Position numbers and translations under genes: made by a program. The notes below the pieces were generated by a model. It ran no database searches. It had not been told where the DNA came from and saw nothing but the letters and a program-made list of their open reading frames with translations. From the NCBI GenBank assembly GCA_964565705.1, contig CAZMGD010000105.1, forward strand, positions 1 to 14,035: 14,035 nt of DNA, in the 5' to 3' direction. Origin of the DNA: CAZMGD01 sp964565705. Lineage in GTDB: Bacteria; Actinomycetota; Acidimicrobiia; Acidimicrobiales; Ilumatobacteraceae. Below, piece after piece: positions 6,390 to 13,058 of the stretch; the stretch's first letter is position 1, and every line of letters starts with the position of its first letter.

Positions 6390-8129
6390 TCACATCCGCT
6401 CCGGGGTGTCGATGCCGAGCAGGCCGAGGCCGTGGTGGAGGATCCTCGCCGTGAGGTCGGCGAGCGCGAGGCGACTCGCCCGAGTCGCGTCGTCGGGGGC
6501 CCGCAGCACGGGGCAGTGCTCGTAGAACGTCGTGAAGTCCCCGGCGAGCTCGTACAGGTGGGTGCACAGCGTGTGCGGGCTGTAGGTGGCGAGCGTCGAC
6601 GCGACCGCCGTCGGGTATGCGAGCAGGCGCAGGGCGAGTGCCCGCTCGGCCGGTTCGCCGAGCGTCGGCGTGACGCCGCGGACGCTCGCTCGCTCCACCT
6701 CGGCGCGACGGAAGATCGAGCAGATGCGGGCGTGGGCGTACTGGAGGTAGGGGGCGGTGTTGCCGTCGAAGGACAGCATCCGCTCCCAGTCGAACACGTA
6801 GTCGCGGATGCGGTCGCTGCAGAGGTCGGCGTACTTGACGGCGCCGATGCCGACCGCGCGGGCGACCGCCTCGCGCTCGTCGACCGGCAGGTCGGGGTTC
6901 TTGGCGGCGACGGATGCCTCCGCGCGCTCGAGTGCCTCGTCGAGGAGCTCCGACAACTTGACCGTGTCGCCGCTGCGGCTCTTCAGGATCTTCTTGTCGG
7001 GACCGAGCACGTTGCCGAACGCGACGTGGATCGCCTCGGTCGGCGGCCGCAGCCAGCCGGCCATGCGCGCCACCTCGAACACCATCTGGAGGTGCTGCGA
7101 CTGCGGGGCTCCGACGACGTACAGGAGAAGGTCGGCGTGCAGCCGCTCGACGCGGTCGATGACGCAGGCGAGGTCGCTGGTGCCGTAGTTGAACCCGCCG
7201 GTGCGCTTCTGCACGATCAACGGCAGCGGGTCGCCGTCACGGTTGCTGAAGCCGGGCGGGAACACGACGTCGGCACCGTCGCTGACGGTCAGCAGGCCGC
7301 TGCCGCGGAGGCGATCGATGACCTCCGGCAGCAACGGGTTGTACGTGCTCTCGCCGGCGAGGTCGTCGTCGGTCAGCAGCACGCCGAGTGTGCGGTAGGC
7401 GGCGTTGAAGTGCTGAGTGGAGAGGTCGACGAGCAGCCGCCAGAGGCGCAACGTCTCGGGATCGCCGCCCTGCAGCAGCACGACCCGCTGGCGGGCGCGC
7501 TCCTGGAACTCCTCGCTGCCGTCGAACTTCGCCCGCGCCTGCTTGTAGAAGCCGTCGAGGTCGCCGAGGCTCAGCTCGTCGGCCGCCTCGGTCTCGCCGA
7601 GGTCGAGGAGGTGCTCGATCAGCATGCCGAAGGGCGTGCCCCAGTCACCGATGTGGTTCTCACGGATCACGTCGTGCCCGCGGAACGTCTCGAGCCGGAC
7701 CAGCGCGTCGCCGATCACGGTGGAGCGGAGGTGCCCGACGTGCATCTCCTTGGCGACGTTCGGCGCCGAGTAGTCGATCACGATGCGCAGCGGCGCGGCG
7801 GCGGCCGGAACCCCGAGCCGCTCGTCCGCAGCGACCTCGACGAGCGCCTGGGCGAGGAAGCCGTCGTCGAAGGTCAGGTTGAAGAAGCCGGGCCCGGCGA
7901 TCTCCACCGACGCGACGCCCGTGATCGAGGACTCGGCGGCGGCGAGCACCTCGACCGCGACGTCACGTGGCGGCCGCCCGAGCCGCTTGGCGAGGGGCAG
8001 CGCACCGTTGGCCTGGGCATCGGCGCGATCGCTCGGGCGCACGACGGCGTCGGGCGCGGGCCCGCCGGGGTCGAGCGCCCCGAAGGCGGGCGCGAGCAGG
8101 TCGGCGATCGTTGCGAGGGGGTCGGCCAT
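6390..8129 (-). CDS. argS: Arginyl-tRNA synthetase
   Basis: Class I synthetase charging tRNA-Arg with arginine. The 579-residue protein begins at ATG 8129 with MADPLATIADLLAPAF, a normal start for the N-terminal Add-1 domain. The HIGH signature is SAPNVAKEMHVGHLRSTVIGD (HVGH at 130-133). REN-HIGDWGTPFGMLI follows at about 156-171. The KMSKS-equivalent loop is ILKSRSGDTV near 381-390. The C-terminal anticodon-binding domain ends in the family-typical ...GIDTPERM. No clear Shine-Dalgarno is visible; CACAAT lies nine bases upstream of the ATG and might be a -10 box. It heads the lysine/threonine/rho block, and the preceding 117-bp gap holds only a weak 5-bp hairpin (8176-8191). A tRNA-Arg gene also occurs further right in this window. 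Confidence 0.97.
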   Translation of the reverse strand: MADPLATIADLLAPAFGALDPGGPAPDAVVRPSDRADAQANGALPLAKRLGRPPRDVAVEVLAAAESSITGVASVEIAGPGFFNLTFDDGFLAQALVEVAADERLGVPAAAAPLRIVIDYSAPNVAKEMHVGHLRSTVIGDALVRLETFRGHDVIRENHIGDWGTPFGMLIEHLLDLGETEAADELSLGDLDGFYKQARAKFDGSEEFQERARQRVVLLQGGDPETLRLWRLLVDLSTQHFNAAYRTLGVLLTDDDLAGESTYNPLLPEVIDRLRGSGLLTVSDGADVVFPPGFSNRDGDPLPLIVQKRTGGFNYGTSDLACVIDRVERLHADLLLYVVGAPQSQHLQMVFEVARMAGWLRPPTEAIHVAFGNVLGPDKKILKSRSGDTVKLSELLDEALERAEASVAAKNPDLPVDEREAVARAVGIGAVKYADLCSDRIRDYVFDWERMLSFDGNTAPYLQYAHARICSIFRRAEVERASVRGVTPTLGEPAERALALRLLAYPTAVASTLATYSPHTLCTHLYELAGDFTTFYEHCPVLRAPDDATRASRLALADLTARILHHGLGLLGIDTPERM

Positions 8130-8246
8130 GGCCCGCCCATTGTGCCCCTTCGGCGCCGCATCCGGCGTTGCTGTTCTCCCGCGAGGGGGAGGACGACCTC
8201 GACGTGGCGGCGGCCGAATCGACGCCCGGCAGCGGCCAGGCCGACG

Positions 8247-9035
8247 TCAGCCCGCCGCGGCCGGCTCGTGCATCGTGACCCGGTGGAGGATGCGCGCCGC
8301 GGTGCCGTAGTCGTCGATGGCGTAGTGCATGGTGCAGCGGTTGTCCCACATCGCGGCATCGCCCGCCGTCCACGTCCAGCGCACCGAGAACTCGGGCCGT
8401 TCGGCGTGGTCGCACAACATCGCGAGCACGCCGCTGCTCTCGATCTGGCTGAGGCCGACGACGCGGGTCGTCCACCCTCGGTTCACGTACAGCGCGCGGC
8501 GGCCGGTCTCGGGATGCGTGATCACGACCGGGTGAGTGGTCGAATCGGTGACCCCGGGGCGGCCGTGCACCGCGTGGAGCTCGTCGATGTAGCGCTGCGT
8601 CGCGGGCGACAGAGCGTCGTACGCGGCGTACTGATTGGACCACAGCGTGTCGCCACCCCGGTCGGGACACACCTGCATGGACAGCAGCGAGCCCAACGGC
8701 GGCGTCGCGACGAAGGTGACGTCGGTGTGCCACGCATTGGCACGACCGCCGGGCTCCGAGCCGTCGAGCACGAGGATCTCGCCGTTGGGACCGAGCGTGT
8801 GGTGTCGGCGGTGATCGCCGCCGCCGGTGGTCGTGGCGGCCAGGGCGCCGAACGCCGAGCCGAGCAGGATGTGCTGCTCATCGGTCAGTGCGAGGCCGGG
8901 GAAGAAGAGCACCTGGTGATCCAGCCAGGCACGCCGCAGCGCCAGGGATGTCTCCTCGTCGAGCCCGGCCGACAGGTCGAGATCCTCGACCCGTGCCCCG
9001 AGCGCCTGCGGTAACGGCGTGACCTTCATGCCCAT
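8247..9035 (-). CDS. TauD/TfdA-family Fe(II)/2-oxoglutarate-dependent dioxygenase
   Basis: A 262-residue non-heme iron oxygenase that couples 2-oxoglutarate decarboxylation to substrate hydroxylation. Family members release sulfite from taurine or attack aryloxyacids or alkyl sulfates; the substrate here cannot be told. The iron ligands are visible: H103 and D105 in AWHTDVTF, and H227 in MWDNRCTMHYAI. The 2-oxoglutarate arginine is R238, 11 residues after H227 as in TauD. The start is ATG 9035 with GGGAG at 9044-9048 as RBS. TTG at 9050 or ATG at 9029 are less likely. A perfect palindrome lies just upstream (9065-9076), between this gene and the TetR gene that precedes it on the same strand, so it is a likely regulatory target. 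The family call is firm, the physiological role open. Confidence 0.9.
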   Translation of the reverse strand: MGMKVTPLPQALGARVEDLDLSAGLDEETSLALRRAWLDHQVLFFPGLALTDEQHILLGSAFGALAATTTGGGDHRRHHTLGPNGEILVLDGSEPGGRANAWHTDVTFVATPPLGSLLSMQVCPDRGGDTLWSNQYAAYDALSPATQRYIDELHAVHGRPGVTDSTTHPVVITHPETGRRALYVNRGWTTRVVGLSQIESSGVLAMLCDHAERPEFSVRWTWTAGDAAMWDNRCTMHYAIDDYGTAARILHRVTMHEPAAAG

Positions 9036-9064
9036 CTGCGGATCTCCCAACGATCGTCCAACTT

Positions 9065-9076
9065 CTAAGCGCTTAG
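9065..9076. promoter_or_regulatory. Palindromic TetR-type operator CTAAGCGCTTAG
   Basis: CTAAGCGCTTAG is a perfect 12-bp palindrome in an unusually AT-rich stretch for this genome, between the TetR gene and the dioxygenase. On the minus strand TAAGCT (9075-9080), a TANNNT -10 candidate, overlaps it, so a bound repressor would block the dioxygenase promoter. That the neighbouring TetR protein binds it is inference from position. Confidence 0.6.
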
Positions 9077-9096
9077 CTTAGTACCGTTCGAGCGGC

Positions 9097-9738
9097 TCAG
9101 GTGGCCGGTGGAGCGCTGAGGGCACCGGTCAGCATCGCGACGAGGTTCGTCCGATATGCCGCGTCATCGACGAGCGGCGACGAGCCCGAGGCGAGCTCGG
9201 TGGCGCGGGCGGCGAGCGACGCGGCGAGGAAGTGGCTCGCCTCGATGAGGCGTGTTGCGGCGATCTCGTCGGTCAACGAAGGCATCGCTGCACTGATCGC
9301 GCCGAACACGCGCCGCAGGCCAGGCAAGTCCATCTCGTCGCCGGCGCCAGCGGCGCCGACGCCCACGACGCCCCCCAACCGATGCACGAGAGCGGGCAGG
9401 ATGCGGAGGTAGTCACGTCCGTCGTCGGTCCGGAGCTTCGCCGCCATCGGCGCCACCCAGATCGCGATGCTCTCACCCAACCCGACCGATCCGTGCGGGG
9501 CCGCCTGGGCATCGAGGAGGCGGATGCGCTCGGCGTCGATCTCGCGCTGATGCTTGCGACCGATCGCACCGAGCAGCCCGTCGCGCGAACCGAAGTGGTA
9601 GTGCAGCGCCGAGTTGTTGCGTTGCCCCGCCTCGGCGTTGATCTCACGCAGGCTCGCGCCGCCCACGCCGCTGCGAGCGAAGACCCGCTCGCCGGCGCGC
9701 AACAACCGGTCGCGGGTGGCGCTGCCGTCGCGTCCCAT
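9097..9738 (-). CDS. TetR-family transcriptional regulator
   Basis: A 213-residue DNA-binding repressor. The N-terminal helix-turn-helix is complete at about residues 6-55 (ATRDRLLRAGERVFARSG, then LREINAEAGQRNNSALHYHFGSRDGLLGAI), with the HYHFGSRDGL signature of the family. The C-terminal ligand/dimer domain contains a middle segment (LRILPALVHRLGG) and a tail rich in Ala/Leu helices. The N-terminus is set at ATG 9738. The open frame continues upstream through a palindrome but without recognisable sequence. No Shine-Dalgarno is seen, but TAGGCT ends seven bases before the ATG, which fits leaderless initiation. It probably controls the dioxygenase downstream through the 9065-9076 palindrome, and possibly itself and the acyl-CoA synthetase. 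The ligand is unknown. Confidence 0.92.
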   Translation of the reverse strand: MGRDGSATRDRLLRAGERVFARSGVGGASLREINAEAGQRNNSALHYHFGSRDGLLGAIGRKHQREIDAERIRLLDAQAAPHGSVGLGESIAIWVAPMAAKLRTDDGRDYLRILPALVHRLGGVVGVGAAGAGDEMDLPGLRRVFGAISAAMPSLTDEIAATRLIEASHFLAASLAARATELASGSSPLVDDAAYRTNLVAMLTGALSAPPAT

Positions 9739-9745
9739 CCCGCGC

Positions 9746-9778
9746 AGCCTACGGACGGACGCTCGCCGGGTCCGTCCG
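9746..9778 (-). promoter_or_regulatory. Promoter/operator region of the TetR gene
   Basis: TAGGCT (9746-9751) is a TANNNT -10 candidate seven bases before the ATG. Directly upstream is a perfect 9-9-9 dyad: CGGACGGAC at 9752-9760 and GTCCGTCCG at 9770-9778. It covers the space where the -35 would be, so it is a candidate autoregulatory operator. It is unlike the CTAAGCGCTTAG palindrome, so both sites may not bind the same protein. Confidence 0.35.
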
Positions 9779-9795
9779 AATGCCCGCCCACCAGA

Positions 9796-9845
9796 GTTCT
9801 CGGTCGGTTTCTGGTCGCTCTGGCGACCAGAAACCGACCGAGAAC
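9796..9845. repeat. Perfect 23-bp inverted repeat with a TCTG loop
   Basis: The arms 9796-9818 and 9823-9845 are exact reverse complements and the loop is only four bases, giving a 50-bp hairpin. It lies 24 bases past the acyl-CoA synthetase stop codon, between it and the TetR gene. No T-tract follows on either strand, so it is not a textbook intrinsic terminator, though it would fold strongly in the synthetase mRNA 3' end. The arm begins with GTTC and contains CGGTCGG, echoing the GAAC...GGTCG arms of the 6202-6378 repeats. The two may belong to related families of dispersed palindromes. Confidence 0.85.
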
Positions 9846-9869
9846 AAGGGATCGCGTCGGGTGCGCTGG

Positions 9870-11480
9870 CTACTGCTTGGCGTAGCTGTCGGCGAGCTCG
9901 CGCAACTTGTTCTTGGCGACCTTGTCGAGCGTCGCTCGGGGGAAGTCGTCGACGAGGTAGACGGCCTTCGGGCACTTGAACTCGGCGAGGCGCGACTTGC
10001 ACATCGCGATGATCTGGTCGGCGAGATCGTCGGGCGCGTTCGGTGCCGGGATCACGAACGCGACGGCGACCTGGCCGAGGAAGTCGTGCTCCTGGCCGAC
10101 GATCGCGACGTCCTGGATGCCACCCACCAAGCGGCAGGCGTCCTCGACCTCCTTCGCCGACACGTTCTCGCCGCCGACCTTCAAGGAGTCCTTGTCACGG
10201 TCCTGGAAGAAGAAGAAGCCGTCGGGCGACATGATCACCCGGTCGCCGGTCTTGAACCAGCCGTCGGCGGTGAACGCCTTGGCGTTGGCCTCGTCGTTGT
10301 CGTAGTACTCGAGGAACAGCTGGATGCCGCGGGTGCCGCGCACGAACAGCTCACCGTTCGCCCCCGGCTCGCAGATGCGGTCGTTCTCCGTGTCGACGAC
10401 GAGCATCTCGTAGCCCGGCGTCGGGCGGCCCATCGTGCCCTGCGGGTAGTGCTGGTCGAACTGGTTGCGGGTCGCGTGGATCACCGTCTCGGTCATGCCC
10501 CAGCTCGATGTCAGGCGGATGCCGCCCATCAACTGCTCGAGCTGTGGCGAGATCAACCCGAACGCCCCGACCTTCAGCTTGTTGGGCGGGATCGGGTTGC
10601 CCATCACCGCCTTGACGACGAACGGCATGAACGAGAAGTGCGTGACGTCGTGCTTGGTGACCACGTTCCAGAAGTTCGACACCGAGAACTTCGGCGTGAG
10701 CACGATCGAGGCGCCGACGCCGAGCGCGGACCACGTCGACCAGCTCTGCGCGTTCACGTGGAAGTACGGCAGGTAGATCATGTAGCGGTCGCCTGGGCCG
10801 ATCCGGATGTTGTCCGGACCGACGCGCGACGACCAGATGACGTTGGCGTGGGTGTGCACGACGGCCTTCGGACGCGATGTCGTGCCCGACGTGAACATGA
10901 TCCCGACCGGGAGCATCGGTTCGGCAGGACGGTCGGGGAACGACGAACCGTCGCCGTGCAGGTCGGCGAACGTGATCCGCTCGGCGCCGATCGACGACGT
11001 CTCGGCCTCGGCAGCGGGCTCGCCGCTGTCGTCGACGGTGACCGCGATCCACTTGACCGCCTGGGCGTTGGCAGCGACGATCTCGACGTGCTGCGGCTGG
11101 GTGATCGCCGCCACGCAGCGGGTGTGGCCGGCGAAGTACTCGATCTCGGGCCCGGCGCTCTTGGTGTTCGTGGTGACCCCGACCGCGCCGAGCAGGGCAC
11201 AGGCGAACCAGCTGAGCACCATCTCCGGACAGTTGTCGGTGTGGATCAGCACCTTGTCGCCGCGGGCGACGCCGCGGTCGGCGAGGCCGGCGGCGATGCT
11301 CTTGGCTTCGGCCACGAACTCTGCGTACGTCCAGGTGCGATCGTTGCCGTCGCGCGGCTCCCAGATCAGGAACGGGTGGTCGGGCGTGTTGGTGGCCCAG
11401 TGGTTCAACAGCCAGGGCACGTCCTGGCCGGTCATCTGGAACGCCTTCACGGCATCGACGTCGAACGGTGCTGCAGTCAC
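9870..11480 (-). CDS. Acyl-CoA synthetase (AMP-forming, ANL superfamily)
   Basis: Activates a carboxylic acid with ATP and CoA through an acyl-adenylate. The protein has 536 residues from GTG 11480 (MTAAPFDVDAVKAFQ). The P-loop FTSGTTSRPK is near 196-205. SSWGMTET, near residue 325, carries the A5 motif. The hinge region GWFKTGDRV is near 404, followed by KVGGENVSAKEVED (A8). The C-terminal catalytic lysine is probably K520 in TLDKVAKNKL, where the usual Gly before Lys is Asp. The overall style is like CaiC-type ATP-dependent acyl-CoA ligases, but the acid is unknown. Because the frame continues upstream over the divergent tRNA gene, the N-terminus must lie near 11480 or at GTG 11498. No good RBS is seen. 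A link with the dioxygenase/TetR pair is plausible but the genes are separated by a strong dyad. Confidence 0.92.
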   Translation of the reverse strand: MTAAPFDVDAVKAFQMTGQDVPWLLNHWATNTPDHPFLIWEPRDGNDRTWTYAEFVAEAKSIAAGLADRGVARGDKVLIHTDNCPEMVLSWFACALLGAVGVTTNTKSAGPEIEYFAGHTRCVAAITQPQHVEIVAANAQAVKWIAVTVDDSGEPAAEAETSSIGAERITFADLHGDGSSFPDRPAEPMLPVGIMFTSGTTSRPKAVVHTHANVIWSSRVGPDNIRIGPGDRYMIYLPYFHVNAQSWSTWSALGVGASIVLTPKFSVSNFWNVVTKHDVTHFSFMPFVVKAVMGNPIPPNKLKVGAFGLISPQLEQLMGGIRLTSSWGMTETVIHATRNQFDQHYPQGTMGRPTPGYEMLVVDTENDRICEPGANGELFVRGTRGIQLFLEYYDNDEANAKAFTADGWFKTGDRVIMSPDGFFFFQDRDKDSLKVGGENVSAKEVEDACRLVGGIQDVAIVGQEHDFLGQVAVAFVIPAPNAPDDLADQIIAMCKSRLAEFKCPKAVYLVDDFPRATLDKVAKNKLRELADSYAKQ

Positions 11481-11549
11481 GGCGTTCGATGCTGCCACGG
11501 CCCACCGGAGATCGGGACATCGGACGGGCACGGTCGGGCCCGTCGGCGC

Positions 11550-11555
11550 TAGTCT
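11550..11555 (+). promoter_or_regulatory. Possible -10 box for tRNA-Arg (TAGTCT)
   Basis: TAGTCT fits TANNNT and ends 14 bases before the first base of the tRNA, leaving a short 5' leader as is normal for tRNA genes. No -35 like TTGACA is visible at the right distance. Confidence 0.35.
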
Positions 11556-11569
11556 GCTCGCCCTGTCCC

Positions 11570-11641
11570 GCCCTCGTAGCTCAGGGGATAGAGCATCGGC
11601 CTCCGGAGCCGTGTGCGCAGGTTCGAATCCTGCCGAGGGCA
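11570..11641 (+). tRNA. tRNA-Arg, anticodon CCG
   Basis: The sequence folds into a full cloverleaf. The acceptor GCCCTCG (11570-11576) pairs perfectly with CGAGGGC (11634-11640), with A at 11641 as discriminator. The D stem is GCTC/GAGC. The anticodon loop CTCCGGA (11601-11607) has CCG at 11603-11605, reading the CGG arginine codon. The T arm is GCAGG-TTCGAAT-CCTGC. The first pair of the anticodon stem is a U-U mismatch and the variable loop has four bases. CCA is not encoded. It is divergent from the acyl-CoA synthetase. Confidence 0.95.
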
Positions 11642-12151
11642 CTCGACGATTTCCGCCCTGACCAGGACATTCTCCCTGGTCAGACGATCGGATGTCTACC
11701 CGGCAGTGACCGTGAAGAACCCCGATTCTCCGCTCCGATTGGGAGGAGCTTGGGAGGAGAGGTCTGGCGATCCGGCTGAGGAATCGCTCACGACTGCCGC
11801 CCAGGTCCAACAGGCGCCCCGAATCCGGTGACGAGGGACGTCGAGCGGCTACCTCGGCCGGGCACGGGTTGCCGCATGGACTGCCGTCCTCTCGAGCGGC
11901 AGGCCGACTTCGGGCGCTCGAACGTCGCTTCAACTGCAACCCTCCAGGTCGAGGGTGAGCGGACCCGACGGGAGCCCGATCCGCGCACCCCTGCCGGGAC
12001 GGCCGGCAGCCATCGCTCGTGCCTTCGTCGGCAGCTGGCGGGCGCGGTCGCCCCCTACCGGCACATCGGGGACAGCAATCGACGCGATCAGCTGGTCACG
12101 CAGACGCGACGATGGGGTGTGTATGACCCAGCGTGGACGGAGAATCTGCCG
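11642..12151. other. 510-bp region without a recognisable gene
   Basis: Between the tRNA and the RidA gene no reading frame on either strand gives a recognisable protein. The plus frame that runs into RidA from 11828 is low-complexity Arg/Pro-rich and looks like noise. The stretch holds the post-tRNA hairpin (11658-11683) and a tandem pair of TTGGGAGGAG (11739-11748 and 11750-11759). Its composition looks less biased than the left part of the window. A scan by eye for a second copy of the tRNA 3' end found none, so there is no visible attachment-site pair. Confidence 0.5.
11658..11683 (+). terminator. Hairpin downstream of tRNA-Arg, probable terminator
   Basis: CTGACCAGG (11658-11666) and CCTGGTCAG (11675-11683) are a perfect 9-bp inverted repeat with an eight-base loop, 16 bases past the tRNA. 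No clear T-run follows, so termination strength is uncertain, but the position suits a tRNA transcript end. Confidence 0.55.
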
Positions 12152-12532
12152 ATGTCGCGCGAACGCATCTCCCAAGGCAGCTCCTTCGAACAGCAGATCG
12201 GGTACTCGCGTGCGGTGGTCGATGGGCGATGGGTAATCGTGTCAGGCACGACCGGCTACGACTACGCCACGATGACGATCAGCGACGACGTGGTCGAGCA
12301 GTGCCGACAGACGTTGGCCAACGTCGAGGATGCTCTCACTCGTGCCGGATCGAGCGCCGCCGACGTCGTCCGGGTCCGATACCTACTCACGGATGCCGAC
12401 GACTTCGAGCCGTGCTGGCCACTGCTGCGCGACTACTTCAGCATCGAGTTACCAGCGGCGACCATGATGGTCGTCGGTCTGTCCGAGCACGCAATGAAGA
12501 TCGAGATCGAAGTCACTGCGCGCAAACCCTAA
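12152..12532 (+). CDS. RidA (YjgF/YER057c/UK114) family protein without the catalytic arginine
   Basis: A 126-residue single-domain Rid protein, expected to form a trimer. Canonical RidA hydrolyses reactive enamine/imine intermediates from PLP enzymes. The start MSRERISQGSSFEQQIGYSRAV at ATG 12152 matches the usual family N-terminus and has GGAG nine bases upstream; an in-frame GTG at 12119 is an alternative. WVIVSGTTGYDYATM, the central helix with VRVRYLLTDADDFEPCWP, and the C-terminal MKIEIEVTA strand are clear. At the position of the E. coli RidA arginine (P-A-R-S-C) this protein reads P-A-A-T-M, so it is probably a non-deaminase subgroup with unknown role. It stands alone on the plus strand and no operon partner is visible. 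Confidence 0.88.
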   Translation: MSRERISQGSSFEQQIGYSRAVVDGRWVIVSGTTGYDYATMTISDDVVEQCRQTLANVEDALTRAGSSAADVVRVRYLLTDADDFEPCWPLLRDYFSIELPAATMMVVGLSEHAMKIEIEVTARKP

Positions 12533-12791
12533 ACGAGCCCTTGGTGTGGTCTTCTTGTAGATCGTGCCGCCGGGGATGTCCAGCCGGCCTTCTTCCGCAC
12601 GGATGGAGCGTCGTCGTTCATCGTCGCCTCAACAAGTGCGGCTACTGCGGTCGGATGTGTGTGGACCCATTTGCCAACGACCTCGCACGCGTATTGCCTC
12701 CACGTGGCGGTCAGGGTCCCTTCGCAGGATGCAGATGACTGGCCCCAGGACTATCTCTGGATCCGGACGGCAGGCGTTGTCTTTGCATCGA
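12533..12791. other. Gap between RidA and the methyltransferase remnant
   Basis: No confident gene. The plus frame in register with RidA stays open after its TAA from 12533 to 12913 (about 127 codons), but its second third overlaps the methyltransferase remnant in antisense and its sequence resembles nothing I know. On the minus strand, short frames of 60-110 residues are Arg-rich and unconvincing. No hairpin terminator stands out. Confidence 0.4.
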
Positions 12792-13058
12792 TCACACGCG
12801 AGCCCGACGACGTGCGAGGACGAATGCTTGTGGGGTGGTCTCATGGGCGAGTTCGGGTATGCGCTCGGTCGTTGAGTGCACTCCGAAGCCGGCTGCTTCG
12901 AGTCGTTTGGTGACATCGGCGACGCCGTGCCGGTAAGTCGTGAGGGGAAGGCCTGTGCCGTACGCATCGGAACGCAGGATGGCCTCGCCGCCGCCGGACT
13001 GGAACGCCAGAAGCAGATGCCCCTCAGGTTCGAGGACGCGATGGAGCTCGATCAGACC
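12792..13058 (-). pseudogene. C-terminal remnant of a SAM-dependent methyltransferase, truncated by an insertion sequence
   Basis: Read on the minus strand from about 13058 to the TGA at 12794-12792 there is an 88-residue frame with no start codon of its own. It begins GLIELHRVLEPEGHLLLAFQ, which matches the ...EL-x-R-V-L-x-P-G-G-x-L-L-L-A-F end of the Rossmann fold in class I methyltransferases. It continues with TYRHGVADVTKRLEAAGFGV and ends HETTPQAFVLARR, a tail typical of small bacterial methyltransferases. The SAM-binding N-terminal half is missing: upstream the frame runs straight into IS DNA. I infer that the IS insertion, or a linked deletion, destroyed the gene. The missing half could lie beyond the right edge. 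The gene converges with RidA. Confidence 0.75.

Noticed and set aside
5997..9014. A 1005-codon open frame on the plus strand
   Set aside because: It is antisense to lysA, argS and the dioxygenase. Long antisense frames are expected at this GC content.
11481..11939. N-terminal extension of the acyl-CoA synthetase
   Set aside because: It would run through the tRNA gene and its terminator and shows no domain sequence.
11828..12151. N-terminal extension of the RidA-family protein
   Set aside because: Rid proteins are about 125-135 residues, and the upstream part is low-complexity with no RBS.
12629..12967. A 112-residue minus-strand frame
   Set aside because: It overlaps the methyltransferase remnant in another frame and has no recognisable sequence.
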